A stretch of 64,000 bases of DNA from Bacillota bacterium (GCA_023421955.1 JAEZSE010000049.1:15258-79257), one strand, 5' to 3'. Positions 1 to 9,249 are shown, numbered from the stretch's first letter. Translations and numbers: made by a program. Notes: generated by a model from the letters alone, not told the origin.

Positions 1-2
1 GC

Positions 3-185
3 CGCACACCTGAGTTTGAGAGTTACCACACCACCATCAGCATGGGTGTTGCGGTGGCATCCCGCATCGATACAGCAGACACATTGATCTATCGGGCGGA
101 TATGGCGCTTTATGAGGCCAAGGGGAATGGCAAGGACCGCTATGTAATTCTGGATGGGGCACACAGAGCCCCGTCAGCGGATTAA
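3..185 (+). CDS. GGDEF-domain protein, C-terminal end (partial)
   Basis: The reading frame enters from the left edge and stops at 183-185, giving about 60 residues. The visible part matches the end of a GGDEF (diguanylate cyclase) domain: a strand with ISMGVAVA, then a helix ADTLIYRADMALYEAKGNGK followed by DRYVI, the usual closing elements of this fold. The GGDEF signature itself lies outside the window, so catalytic competence and the identity of the sensory domains cannot be judged. A strong hairpin follows immediately. The c-di-GMP role is inferred from family knowledge. Confidence 0.8.
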   Translation, partial: RTPEFESYHTTISMGVAVASRIDTADTLIYRADMALYEAKGNGKDRYVILDGAHRAPSAD

Positions 186-189
186 TGAC

Positions 190-220
190 AGGAAAGGCGG
201 GCTGCAAGCCCGCCTTTCCT
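190..220. terminator. Bidirectional intrinsic terminator
   Basis: A perfect 13-bp stem (190-202 with 208-220) with a 5-base loop lies between the convergent GGDEF tail and the aldo/keto reductase gene. An A-rich left arm and a T-containing right flank suit termination from either side. Confidence 0.75.
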
Positions 221-228
221 GCTCTTTG

Positions 229-1254
229 TCACCGTATCTCCGCTGCGTGTTCCTTGGCAAATTGCCTGTAGTCGGCCAGGTTGGCCCGTAGCAGCGCAGG
301 CGTGTCCAGCCCATAGGGGCAGTGGGAAGTGCAATGGCCGCAACCGGTGCAGTCTTCCACCCTTTCCATCGCCTGTTGAAACTCCTTTGTCAAAAACTGG
401 CGGTAGGGGGCCCGTCTCAACAGAAGCGATATCCGTGCTGCTGAGAAGATTGGGATACCCGCCGGGCATGGTTGGCAATAGCCGCAGCCCCTGCAGAACG
501 ATCCGGCAAGCTCCTGCCGGTCATGGTCAATGATTTTCTTGAGCTCACCGCCCAGCTCTGGTGGGTTTTGCTCCAGCGCGAGGAACTCCATCAGCTCTTC
601 CATGCGTTGAATGCCCCAAATTGGCAGCACGTTCGCATATTGCCGGAGGAATGCAAAGGCAGCAGGAGCCGATGTGATCAGCCCGCCGGACAGCGCTTTC
701 ATTGCGATAAGGCCCACGTCATTTTCTTTGCATGCTTCCGACAGCGCCATGTCATTGTCGCTGGACAGATATGACAACGGATACTGCACGGTGTCATACT
801 GCCCGGACCGGGCGGCCAGGAGCGCATTATCCAGCCGGTGGCAGGTCACGCCGATGAAGCGGATCACGCCGCTCTGCTTAAGTTTGCGCATTTCTTCGTA
901 GAGTTCATCGCCTGGCATCGGCACCTTGGCCGGGTTGTGGAATTGATAAATGTCAATGTAATCCGTTTGCAGCATGGCCAAACTCTCGGCCAGGTGCTTG
1001 TGCAGCGTTTCCTTGTCCTGTGCGCCACTCTTGGTGGCGATGATGACCTGTTGGCGCACCGGTGAGAGCGCTAAGCCAATTTTCTGTTCGCTGTCGGTAT
1101 AACCCCGAGCTGAGTCAAAAAAGTTGATTCCGCCGTCATAGGCCTTTTGCAGGATGCGCACAGCTTCATCCGTTGCGGTGCGCTGCAGCGGCAGCACACC
1201 AAATGCAGTGCGGCATACGGTGATGCCGGTTCGCCCCAATCTCATTGTTTGCAT
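229..1254 (-). CDS. Aldo/keto reductase with C-terminal ferredoxin-type domain
   Basis: A 341-residue cytoplasmic oxidoreductase. The N-terminal part is an aldo/keto reductase TIM barrel: an FFDSARGYTDSE segment with the usual Asp and Tyr, Lys in ATKSG, and a QFHNP segment. The C-terminal 90 residues carry two cysteine clusters, CRGCGYCQPCP near residue 255 and CTGCGHCTSHCP near 303, as in ferredoxin-type [4Fe-4S] domains. This fused architecture is common in anaerobes; the substrate is unknown. The ATG at 1254 was chosen over the upstream ATG at 1272 because GGGGAG sits at normal spacing before it. Likely monocistronic, ending at the bidirectional terminator. Confidence 0.87.
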   Translation of the reverse strand: MQTMRLGRTGITVCRTAFGVLPLQRTATDEAVRILQKAYDGGINFFDSARGYTDSEQKIGLALSPVRQQVIIATKSGAQDKETLHKHLAESLAMLQTDYIDIYQFHNPAKVPMPGDELYEEMRKLKQSGVIRFIGVTCHRLDNALLAARSGQYDTVQYPLSYLSSDNDMALSEACKENDVGLIAMKALSGGLITSAPAAFAFLRQYANVLPIWGIQRMEELMEFLALEQNPPELGGELKKIIDHDRQELAGSFCRGCGYCQPCPAGIPIFSAARISLLLRRAPYRQFLTKEFQQAMERVEDCTGCGHCTSHCPYGLDTPALLRANLADYRQFAKEHAAEIR

Positions 1255-1454
1255 ATTGTTCTCCCCGTGCATTGATCGGCAGCCCCGGCACTCCGGATGG
1301 CTTCCTCGCGGATAGCAGCCTCTCCTGCTGAATCGCTATGGATATTCTGGGGCATTTTGTGGCAGCTTGTCAATGATGTGATCAGGAAAAAGGTGAGAAT
1401 GCGCCAATTTGAGGCGTTTCCATCTCGTTCTATCCATGTAGGATAGTTGCTCTG

Positions 1455-2054
1455 TTAACTTTCTGCGTCCTCGATCAGTCCTTCAATTTCCTCAATGCTG
1501 CCAAATGCCATGCCCTCCTCCAGCAGGGGCCGGTAATCCGCCGGGATCGATTCAACAGGGAAAGACAGCTTTGTGACCATGGTCAGCTTGTCCAGCCCAC
1601 CCATGTTGCGGTAGACGTATATGTTACCGGTACCGTCACTTTTGATGATGTAGTGGTCCGGGCAGTATTGGTGGATCGTTCGATCCATGCGGATGTTGCC
1701 GCTTACCAGTGACATTTTGTATTCGGGGTAGTACCCCGCGAACTCCTCCAGTGTTTTGCCCACCAGCCGGCTGTCCGGCGCCTCCTCCAGTACCTTCATG
1801 TGCCCACAGGTGGAATATGTTGTGACCCAAAAAGTGCTCATGTCTGCAGCAACGAGTGTGGATGGCTGCAGGCTTTGCAGGCTTTCGCCCAGGTTCACCC
1901 CGGCGGGGGCCTGCGAGTCGGCAGGCTCTGTCGTAACACCGGGCCGGGACCCGCTCCTTGCCGACCAGGCATCGCCGGCGATTGCCATCACCGCGCCGGC
2001 CAGGCACAGCAGCGCCGCCGCGGCATACATTGTAAAGGTTGAGGTTTTCCTCAT
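1455..2054 (-). CDS. BofC-like secreted protein
   Basis: A 199-residue protein with an N-terminal signal or anchor segment (hydrophobic residues about 9-26) followed by a Ser/Pro-rich linker. The C-terminal 120 residues resemble the BofC C-terminal domain: TYSTCGHMKV, a CPDHYIIKSDGTGNIYVYR strand pair, and a closing acidic stretch (PVESIPADYRPLLEEGMAF). In Bacillus, BofC is a forespore regulator of the SpoIVB/pro-sigma-K checkpoint. A sporulation role here is inference, since similar domains occur in other secreted proteins of Clostridia. Stands alone between the AKR gene and motB. Confidence 0.6.
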   Translation of the reverse strand: MRKTSTFTMYAAAALLCLAGAVMAIAGDAWSARSGSRPGVTTEPADSQAPAGVNLGESLQSLQPSTLVAADMSTFWVTTYSTCGHMKVLEEAPDSRLVGKTLEEFAGYYPEYKMSLVSGNIRMDRTIHQYCPDHYIIKSDGTGNIYVYRNMGGLDKLTMVTKLSFPVESIPADYRPLLEEGMAFGSIEEIEGLIEDAES

Positions 2055-2150
2055 CGCTGACCAATCCCTCCGGTGCGTTGGAATCCTTTGGGATTAGTAT
2101 TCCATCATTTTCCTGTGCTCATACTGTTTGACGCTCGGCCGGATAAACAG

Positions 2151-2188
2151 AAAAAACCCTCTCCCCGTATGTTTGGAGAAAGGGTTTT
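2151..2188 (-). terminator. Intrinsic terminator of the motAB operon
   Basis: On the minus strand, an inverted repeat (arms built on CCCTTTCTCC and GGAGAGGG) runs into six T residues, 37 bp after the motB stop. Confidence 0.75.
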
Positions 2189-2224
2189 CAGGTTCTTACC
2201 CAGAGGTTTCCGGTTGCCGGCATG

Positions 2225-3085
2225 TCAATCGTCCGATACAATGTCGATGCTCTTGTCGTAATCGTCTTTCAGGATCACAATGTTCACGCGCCGGTTTTTC
2301 GCTTTGTTCGCAGGTGTATTGTTGGGTGCGATTGGCCGGAACTCACCATAGCCCACGGCAGACATGTTTGCCTCCTTAAGCTTTCCGGTGGAGAGCAACA
2401 ATCGCAGCACAGTGGAGGCTCTTGCTGCAGATAGATCCCAGTTGGATGGGAATTGCACTGTATGAATCGGGTCTGTGTCGGTATGGCCCTCCACCAGGAT
2501 CTGGTTGCCGGACAACGGCGCCAGCACTTCCGCGATACGCAGCACCAGAGTTTTTGAAGCGGAAGTCAGATCAGCCTTGCCACTGGCAAACAATACGCGT
2601 GAGTTGATGCTGATCACCAAACCTCTTGCGCGCATTGTGACAGAGACATCGTTATCCAGGTGCTCCTGTGACAGGAGTCCGCGCACCTGATCCTGCACGT
2701 TTTCCATTTCCTCAATTTCGATAGCATTGCCGATGCCACCGCCGGGAGGAGAGGAGGAAACCATGGGGGAGGCTGCAGGTGTGGCTGATTGTGAGGCTGT
2801 TGCTGTGCTCAGGCTTGGGGTGTTACTGTTACCGGGCGGCATTGATGACCCCGGGGAAAATAATGGAAAACTTAAATCGCCGCCAGCTCCTGCGCCATCG
2901 CCTTCACTGGGCACGGCGCCGAAAGCGCTGCCCAAGGAATGGATGACCGCTTTGTACTTATTCTTGTCCAGGTTACTCATCGCGAACATGATGATAAAAA
3001 ACGCCAGGAGCAGTGTGATCAGGTCTGCATAGGTGAGCAGCCAGCGTTCGCCGTTTTCTTTTTCGTGTTCCTCGTGTCCGTTCAT
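2225..3085 (-). CDS. motB: Flagellar motor stator protein MotB
   Basis: A 286-residue stator subunit that couples ion flow to flagellar rotation and anchors the stator to peptidoglycan. A short charged N-terminus leads into one membrane segment with the key ion-binding Asp at residue 21 (LLTYADLITLLLAFF). A Gly/Ser/Pro/Thr-rich linker of about 70 residues follows, then an OmpA-like peptidoglycan-binding domain from about residue 150 (GHTDTDP, NRRVNIVI). The ATG at 3085 is preferred: it lies one base after the motA stop and is preceded by GAGGA within the end of motA, implying translational coupling. The linker is longer and more low-complexity than in Bacillus MotB. Confidence 0.93.
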   Translation of the reverse strand: MNGHEEHEKENGERWLLTYADLITLLLAFFIIMFAMSNLDKNKYKAVIHSLGSAFGAVPSEGDGAGAGGDLSFPLFSPGSSMPPGNSNTPSLSTATASQSATPAASPMVSSSPPGGGIGNAIEIEEMENVQDQVRGLLSQEHLDNDVSVTMRARGLVISINSRVLFASGKADLTSASKTLVLRIAEVLAPLSGNQILVEGHTDTDPIHTVQFPSNWDLSAARASTVLRLLLSTGKLKEANMSAVGYGEFRPIAPNNTPANKAKNRRVNIVILKDDYDKSIDIVSDD

Positions 3086-3086
3086 G

Positions 3087-3896
3087 TCATTCCTCGGCGG
3101 CTTTTGGTGCTGCTGGCTGTTTTTTACCAGCGGTCTTCTCAAAATAAGCCAGGTTCATCTTGTCGCGCACTGAATCCGGATGATCACCGGCCTGGATTGA
3201 AAGCACACCCTCGACAATCAGCTCATTGATCAGCCTTTCACGAGCTGCCTTTACCTTGACTTTATTTTCAAAGGGGAGCCAAAGAAGGTTTGCCAGGCTC
3301 ACGCCGTACAGCGTGGCGATGAATGCGGTAGCGATGCCCTTCGCCAGTTCTGCCGGGTCTTCCAGGTTGCCGGCCAGCACCGTGATCAAGCCCATTACTG
3401 TGCCGATGATGCCCATGGTGGGCGAATAACCGCCCGCGGCTGCAAATAGTTTGGATCCGCGCACATAGACATCGTTTTGGAGGTGCATATCCCAAAGGAG
3501 GATGTCCTTGGTGGTCTTCGACTCTGTGCCGTCTATGATCAGCTTTAAACCCTTTGCGATGAGTGGGTTTTTGTTCTGTGAGGCTTCGGTTTCCAGAGCC
3601 AGCAGACCTTCTTTTCGTGCGATCTCCGAATAGCGCACCATTTCTTGGATGGTTTGCAGCTCGTTGATTTTCTTGTTGAAGAGGACCATCTTGAACATCG
3701 AACCGATCAGCTTCACCTCATTGATGGGGAACGACACCAGCACCGCACCGACCGTGCCGCCAAGGATGATAGGTGCTGCCGTGGCTGACCATAACCCAAC
3801 CAAAGCTTCGGCAATGCCACCCTTGGATTCCATGATATAACCGCCGACGACGCCGCCAAGTGCTATGATAATGCCGAGAATTGTGGTGATATCCAT
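3087..3896 (-). CDS. motA: Flagellar motor stator protein MotA
   Basis: A 269-residue polytopic membrane protein that surrounds MotB in the stator. It starts with the typical ILGIIIALGGVVGGYIMES segment, has the large cytoplasmic loop with charged residues for rotor contact (around residues 75-150), and then the two membrane helices containing SPTMGIIGTVMGL and the IATAFIATLYGV motif. Length is standard. It is followed by motB with a one-base gap. No other flagellar genes are in the window, so the stator operon is separate from the main flagellar cluster. A sigma-D promoter could not be found on the coding strand. Confidence 0.94.
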   Translation of the reverse strand: MDITTILGIIIALGGVVGGYIMESKGGIAEALVGLWSATAAPIILGGTVGAVLVSFPINEVKLIGSMFKMVLFNKKINELQTIQEMVRYSEIARKEGLLALETEASQNKNPLIAKGLKLIIDGTESKTTKDILLWDMHLQNDVYVRGSKLFAAAGGYSPTMGIIGTVMGLITVLAGNLEDPAELAKGIATAFIATLYGVSLANLLWLPFENKVKVKAARERLINELIVEGVLSIQAGDHPDSVRDKMNLAYFEKTAGKKQPAAPKAAEE

Positions 3897-4169
3897 CTTC
3901 TTCGGTCCCTTCGAAAAAACCAGGTTTTGGTAGCAGAATGAGGGGAAAACCCCCTCTTTATGGATTTTTTTGCCGATATAAAACTATAGCATGGTCAAGC
4001 CATGAAGACAACACAAATCACCGCAACCAATTGGCTAGAACACGCCTGATACGCAAATAGAGGCATCACCTGGGTGCCAATGCTCCATCTTAATATATCG
4101 TCAATTTGTATCAAAGGCATAAATGAATTGTCGCGAAATGACGATGGATATCCGGCTGGCAGGAGATCG

Positions 4170-4436
4170 TTATTGTTTTACCTCGCCCTTTTCGATCAGA
4201 TGTGCGAGGGCGTTTGCAGCTTCTTCCTCATCCGCGCCCGAAACGGCCAGCAGGAAGGTTTCACCCCGGTGCATCCGCAAAGATAGTACACCCATGATCG
4301 ATTTGGCGTTCACTCGTTTGCTTCCCTGCTCAATAAGAATAGAAGAGCTGTATTTGCTGGCCACCTGCACCAGCAATGCCGCTGCCTTTGGTTGCAGGCC
4401 ATCATCTGTTCGGATACTGAGTTTCTTGATTGTCAT
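4170..4436 (-). CDS. crh: Crh-like HPr-family protein lacking the PTS histidine
   Basis: An 88-residue HPr-fold protein. In HPr, His15 accepts phosphate from enzyme I; here residue 15 is Gln (DDGLQPKAAALL), and residue 17 is Lys instead of Arg, so PTS phosphotransfer is not expected. The regulatory serine is kept at exactly position 46 (VNAKSIMG), the site phosphorylated by HPr kinase. This combination (Gln15, Ser46) is that of Bacillus Crh, a catabolite-repression cofactor acting with CcpA. The ATG at 4436 has GGGAGGTG at 7-base spacing; the gene overlaps the end of whiA by 35 bp. The whiA-crh neighbourhood also matches Bacillus. Confidence 0.85.
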   Translation of the reverse strand: MTIKKLSIRTDDGLQPKAAALLVQVASKYSSSILIEQGSKRVNAKSIMGVLSLRMHRGETFLLAVSGADEEEAANALAHLIEKGEVKQ

Positions 4437-5373
4437 GATTAGGCACCTCCCTGGTTCTGATATCTTCAGCCAACTCGGCAATCTTCCGAAACCTGTGGTT
4501 CAGGCCAGATTTGCTCACGCCGATCAGCTCTCCCAGCCGCTCCAATGTGGCGTCAGGGTTTTCCAGCCTCGCCTCTGCTGTCTGCCGGAGGGATTCCGGC
4601 AATCTGGCAAGGCGACCCTCCCGCTCAATCAGAAGGATGTTTTCCACCTGGGTGGCGGCGGCGCGCAACGATTTATCCAGGTTTGCCGTGTCGCAATTGA
4701 CCACGCGGTTAACCGTGTTGCGCACGCCTTTTTCCACCCGGACACTCTCAAACCGGAGCATTTGGCTGTGGGCACCAATGATTGCAAGAAACTCGGACAC
4801 ATGGTCGGCTTCCTTGAGATAAATCACCTGCTTGCCGTTGCGAACCGCGATGCGGGCGTTGATCTCCGATCCGGCCAGCAGTGATACGGCGCTCCGGGCG
4901 AGCGACTCGTCTTCCAGCACAAGCTCCAGGTGGTATCCTTTTCCGGGGTCAGACATGGAGCCACACCCAAGAAACAAGCCCCGAAGGAAAGCGCCCTCGC
5001 AGCAGCTCAGCCGCACCAGGTCTGCCCGCACACCGCCGGCCATCCCGGTGCTGTCCAGCGCACCCACATCCTCCAGGACCTTCCTGGCTGCGGCACCGTC
5101 TTCTATCGTCACGCGGTAACTGTAGTTTCGATTAAGCCGGTGGCGCTCCCGCTGCTCCATTGCAGGTTGTATGCCATAAAGCGATTTGATGAGCTTGAAG
5201 ACCTTACGGGCAATCACCGGGCTCTCAGTGGAGACCTCGGCTTGCAGGCTGCCGGATCGCACATGCATGGACCCGGCAGAAAGCATCACGCCTGCCAGCT
5301 CTGCGCGGCGGCAACACGGGTTACCCAAAGGCACCCCGGCCAGCTCTTCTTTCACACCTGCCGCAAACGACAT
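4402..5373 (-). CDS. whiA: DNA-binding protein WhiA
   Basis: A 323-residue protein with the WhiA architecture: an N-terminal degenerate LAGLIDADG homing-endonuclease-like region (about residues 1-220, including LSCCEGAFLRGLFLGCGSMSDP) and a C-terminal helix-turn-helix region (LGELIGVSKSGLNHRFRKI near residue 290). WhiA governs sporulation in actinomycetes and chromosome segregation or division in Bacillus. It heads a two-gene unit with crh. The usual upstream partners rapZ and yvcK are not present here; the gene is instead divergent from a penicillin-binding protein. Confidence 0.94.
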   Translation of the reverse strand: MSFAAGVKEELAGVPLGNPCCRRAELAGVMLSAGSMHVRSGSLQAEVSTESPVIARKVFKLIKSLYGIQPAMEQRERHRLNRNYSYRVTIEDGAAARKVLEDVGALDSTGMAGGVRADLVRLSCCEGAFLRGLFLGCGSMSDPGKGYHLELVLEDESLARSAVSLLAGSEINARIAVRNGKQVIYLKEADHVSEFLAIIGAHSQMLRFESVRVEKGVRNTVNRVVNCDTANLDKSLRAAATQVENILLIEREGRLARLPESLRQTAEARLENPDATLERLGELIGVSKSGLNHRFRKIAELAEDIRTREVPNHDNQETQYPNR

Positions 5374-5551
5374 GGACTCCCGCCCTTCAAGTAAAGTATA
5401 TCACACACTGATGGTTTTACCAACTGTAATGGCATTTCTGAATACGCCAATACAAAGTTGTTTTGTATTTTTCTACTGAAACTTATTTTATGTTTGAATG
5501 ATAAGGTAATGCCGCCTTATTCAGGAACTACCTTTTGCATTGCAAATCGGT

Positions 5552-5557
5552 TATAAT
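5552..5557 (+). promoter_or_regulatory. Candidate -10 element upstream of the PBP gene
   Basis: In the AT-rich divergent region 5374-5620 between whiA and the PBP gene, a TATAAT hexamer occurs 63 bp before the PBP start. No good -35 is seen at 17 bp. A near-palindrome TTTGCATTGCAAA lies just upstream and could be a regulator site. Weak evidence. Confidence 0.35.
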
Positions 5558-5620
5558 TGATACTCAGTTCAGTAGTACGTTATGCTTCGCCGCCACAATT
5601 CTGGAGGGATTTCAACCGTA

Positions 5621-8600
5621 ATGGATCGGATAAACAACATCATTATTCAAATAAAAAACTGGTTCTCTTCTTTTGTGGGAAAGGTGCAGGAGCCGCCGCG
5701 CCCGTCCTACCGCACTGCTGCCCGGTCAGGCTCCCGCGAGGCAGTCTCCCGCCGGGGCCGTATGGTTTCTCGAGCCAGGACTGGCTTGGGGGAGAGACCT
5801 ATCTCTGCCGGCCGGAGTGTCCGCAATGCTGACGACGTGGAGTTTGCAAGCGATCACGGCTTTTCGTCACCGGATCATGGTGAGCAGCTCTCCGAGACTG
5901 ACCGACTCGAAATTGAGTTGATCAAACACAACCCGGGCGACAGGACCGAGTCGCATACACCCGGTTTGCAGTCTGACGGCATGATAGCTGAGAGTGAGCC
6001 GGAGGCCATGGCGCTGCCGGTTGCACCAGAGCCGGAGATTGAGACGGAGCCCATCCAGACTCGACCGGATGAACCAGCCAGCGAGTCCTCGGGCATGCAA
6101 GGATATGCCATTGACAGCGCCCGGCCCAGGAAACCGTTTTACTCCCGGCCTCGGTTCATGGAACAGGAGCGCGTGGAACCGGCAAACACCCCGCTTATGG
6201 ACAAGGATCCTCTGAGACCCGGCGCTTCATTTGACATGGCACCCCGGCAGCCGGAGGAGGGTCTTGGCTCTCCGGCGTTCTGGCAGCCCCCGCATACGGA
6301 GGCGAAGAGCGAAGCGGAGCAAACGAATGAAGAGCCCCGGCAAGCTTATGGCATTGAGCGGATCCGGAACCTGTGGGCAAGAAAGCCACAGGCCGAAGCC
6401 ACCACAGCCGGCAACGAGCAGGCCGACGGAGAGGGCCCAGTGGCAAAGAAACGTTTAAAACTTTTTAAAGCCCGCCAGAAGCAGCCCAATGCGGTGCTGG
6501 GTGTGGCGTTCACCACGCTGCAGCTCATCGTGTTCGTCGTGCTGCTGATTGGCGTGGTTGGCACTGGCGCGGTCATCGGCATCGCCAAGGCCTATGTGGA
6601 CACCACACCCACGCTGGATGTGGGTAAGATCCAGAATCAGGATCTCACCAGCTTTATTTATGACAGCAACGGCAATCTGATCACCACCTTTGCCGGCATG
6701 GAGAACCGTGTGTGGGCCACAGTGGATGAGATTCCCAAAAATCTGCAAAACGCCATTGTGGCCGTGGAGGACGCCCGTTTCTACACCCACAACGGCGTGG
6801 ACCTGAAGCGTATCATAGGCTCTTTTCTGAGCAATATGTCGAGCGACAGCTCGCAGGGCGGCAGCACACTCACGCAGCAACTGATCAAAAACACGATGAT
6901 CACCAACGAGCGCACGTATAAGCGCAAGATCCAGGAAGCATGGCTGGCAATGCAATTGGAGGGGGAATACAAGAGCAAGTATCCGGAAGCCTATAAGGGT
7001 ATGATCCTTGAGGCTTACCTTAACACAATCCCGCTGGGGCAGTCCAATTATGGCGTGAAGGCTGCCGCTAAGGACTATTTCGGAAAAGAACTGAAAGATC
7101 TCTCATTGCGTGAGTGCGCAATGCTGGCTGGTCTATCACAAAGCCCCTATCTGTATGACCCCCGCCGCAACACATACACCCGCAATCGCATGGACATTAC
7201 CGACAAACGCACCAACACGGTGCTCCGGCGCATGTATGAGCAAGGCTATATTGATCAAGGCCAGTATGAGCAGGCGCTCAATGAGAAAGTGGCAATCCTC
7301 AAGGATGCGGCGACCACGCAGATGTATGACATGCCCTTCTTCGTGGAATATGCCATTGAAGATGTGAAAACGCACCTGTTGGAAAGCCGGGGTCTTGAAA
7401 ACACCAGCGAGAACCGCAGCAAGCTGGACAGTGAGCTGCGATCCGGCGGTTACAAAATCTATCTCACGGTGGATCCAGAGATCCAAAAAACCGTGGAGAA
7501 TACGCTCTATACCTGGAAAAAATACCCCAAGATGCAGATCAGCCGCGACGGCTCCACCACCGTGCGCGATGGTTACGGCTACACAACAGTGCAGCAGCCG
7601 CAGGCTGCGGCCGTGGTGCTTGATTACCACACCGGTGAACTCAAGGCAATTGTGGGCGGCCGCCAGCAGCCCAGCGCCAAGCGCACCTTGAACCGTGCAT
7701 GGCAATCCTATATGCCGGTGGGTTCATGCATCAAACCGCTGGCTGTCTATGCCCCGGCCATCGAAAAGGGGTTGTCTCCGGCATCCATTGTTTACAATGT
7801 GCCCGCACCGGTGGAGGGGTGGAACACCGCTCAGGGTTATCCCAGCAACTATGGCGGCGGCTCGTTCAAAGGGCCGATGTCTTTGCGGGCTGGCTTGACC
7901 AACTCCTACAACGTGGTGGCTGCCCGGGTGTTGATGGACACCGTGGGCATTGAGGATTCCTACAATACGTTGCTGAAGATGGGCATCAAGCCTACGAGCA
8001 GCGTGAAGAAGGATGGCCCTGGCCTCGCGCTTGGCACTTCCGGTATCACACTGGTGGAAATGACGGCGGCTTACGGCACATTCGGCAACAAAGGCGAATA
8101 CATCGAGCCGTTATCGTTTGCCAAGGTGGTGGACGCCAAGGGCAGCGTCGTGCTCGACGCCGAGAAAATTCGCAAACGCGAAAAGGTTTTCCAGGATTCT
8201 ACAGCTTGGCTCATGGTCAACATGATGACCGACGTGATCAACAAGGGCACCGGCACCAAGGCTAAGATCCCCAACATGACCGTGGCGGGTAAGACGGGCA
8301 CCAACAGCAATTATGTGGGTGTGTCTTTCAACGCCATCACACCGTATTACTCGGCGGCAGTTTGGGTGGGCAGCGATGCTTACAAGCCGCTTTACAAGGG
8401 TGCCTCCGGCGGCACCGACGCAGCGCCGCTGTGGCAGGCTTTCATGGCAAAGGTCCATAAAGGCTTGAAAAACAAGGCCATTATAGAGGCCAAGCCGGAA
8501 GACCTGGGCTTGGTGAAAGCCACGGTATGCGGCGTGTCTGGCAAGCTGGTGACTGACGCCTGCAAGCTTGATGCCAAATATAAGCCTGTAACCGATTGGT

Positions 8601-9202
8601 TTTTGAAGGACACCGTGCCTACTGAGCCATGCAACATGCACTACCAAATGAAGCTTTGCAAGGTGTCCGGCAAGCTGGCCACAGAGTTCTGCCCGGCCGA
8701 AGAAGTGGAAGAGAGCAGCATCCTGATTGTGCCCCAGGATTCGATCATTCGTAAAATGAAGCCGGAGGATATCACCAAATACTTCCCCAACGCGATGCTG
8801 GATTTCCCCACCGTGGAAGATCTGAGCCTGCTCACGCCGGACAATCCCGACTACGCACCGTATTTCTGCCCGATCCACACCGAGGACTGGGCCGGCATCC
8901 AGCAGCAATATGCTGAGCTTGTGACCATTTCTAAGGCTCTTATTAAGGATGTGCAGGATCGGATGGGGAGCGCGGGGCTCACCCAGAGTGTCAAGGATGC
9001 GCTGAACGCGAAGATCAAGACGGTCAACGATATCATCGAAAAGGGCTTCAGTGACCCGCTTGTGAAGCCTCAGAAGGTCTATAACAACCTGGTCGCAGCG
9101 TATAATGACCTGAAAGATTATGCCGAATTTGTGCTGCCAGACTCAGGGCCCACGCCAACTCCGACGCTGGAGCCCAGCCCATCACCCACACCAACACCAT
9201 GA
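5621..9202 (+). CDS. Class A penicillin-binding protein with long cytoplasmic N-tail
   Basis: A bifunctional peptidoglycan synthase of 1193 residues, far longer than typical PBP1a (about 700-850). Residues 1-285 form a charged, Pro/Glu-rich, probably disordered cytoplasmic tail, followed by a membrane helix at about 290-325. The GT51 glycosyltransferase has catalytic Glu383 (VEDARFYTHNGVD) and GGSTLTQQL. The transpeptidase has Ser702-Cys-Ile-Lys705, SYN at 762-764 and KTGT at 891-894, so both activities look intact. The C-terminus carries paired-cysteine segments and ends in a Thr/Pro tail. The ATG at 5621 follows GGAGGG at 12 bases; an upstream in-frame ATG at 5582 lacks a ribosome site. Confidence 0.93.
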   Translation: MDRINNIIIQIKNWFSSFVGKVQEPPRPSYRTAARSGSREAVSRRGRMVSRARTGLGERPISAGRSVRNADDVEFASDHGFSSPDHGEQLSETDRLEIELIKHNPGDRTESHTPGLQSDGMIAESEPEAMALPVAPEPEIETEPIQTRPDEPASESSGMQGYAIDSARPRKPFYSRPRFMEQERVEPANTPLMDKDPLRPGASFDMAPRQPEEGLGSPAFWQPPHTEAKSEAEQTNEEPRQAYGIERIRNLWARKPQAEATTAGNEQADGEGPVAKKRLKLFKARQKQPNAVLGVAFTTLQLIVFVVLLIGVVGTGAVIGIAKAYVDTTPTLDVGKIQNQDLTSFIYDSNGNLITTFAGMENRVWATVDEIPKNLQNAIVAVEDARFYTHNGVDLKRIIGSFLSNMSSDSSQGGSTLTQQLIKNTMITNERTYKRKIQEAWLAMQLEGEYKSKYPEAYKGMILEAYLNTIPLGQSNYGVKAAAKDYFGKELKDLSLRECAMLAGLSQSPYLYDPRRNTYTRNRMDITDKRTNTVLRRMYEQGYIDQGQYEQALNEKVAILKDAATTQMYDMPFFVEYAIEDVKTHLLESRGLENTSENRSKLDSELRSGGYKIYLTVDPEIQKTVENTLYTWKKYPKMQISRDGSTTVRDGYGYTTVQQPQAAAVVLDYHTGELKAIVGGRQQPSAKRTLNRAWQSYMPVGSCIKPLAVYAPAIEKGLSPASIVYNVPAPVEGWNTAQGYPSNYGGGSFKGPMSLRAGLTNSYNVVAARVLMDTVGIEDSYNTLLKMGIKPTSSVKKDGPGLALGTSGITLVEMTAAYGTFGNKGEYIEPLSFAKVVDAKGSVVLDAEKIRKREKVFQDSTAWLMVNMMTDVINKGTGTKAKIPNMTVAGKTGTNSNYVGVSFNAITPYYSAAVWVGSDAYKPLYKGASGGTDAAPLWQAFMAKVHKGLKNKAIIEAKPEDLGLVKATVCGVSGKLVTDACKLDAKYKPVTDWFLKDTVPTEPCNMHYQMKLCKVSGKLATEFCPAEEVEESSILIVPQDSIIRKMKPEDITKYFPNAMLDFPTVEDLSLLTPDNPDYAPYFCPIHTEDWAGIQQQYAELVTISKALIKDVQDRMGSAGLTQSVKDALNAKIKTVNDIIEKGFSDPLVKPQKVYNNLVAAYNDLKDYAEFVLPDSGPTPTPTLEPSPSPTPTP

Positions 9203-9206
9203 AAGA

Positions 9207-9239
9207 AAACCCGCAAAGCTTTTCGCCTTGCGGGTTTTT
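9207..9239 (+). terminator. Intrinsic terminator after the PBP gene
   Basis: An AACCCGCAA/TTGCGGGTT stem followed by a T run, starting 5 bp after the stop codon. Confidence 0.8.
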
Positions 9240-9249
9240 ATGAACATTT

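Noticed and set aside
1273..1454. A tRNA or small-RNA gene in the gap
   Set aside because: No cloverleaf or conserved stem is seen; the region holds only AT-rich promoter-type sequence.
3967..3975. GCCGATAT in the region before motA, resembling a sigma-D -10
   Set aside because: It is on the plus strand and points away from motA, and no plus-strand gene lies beyond it.
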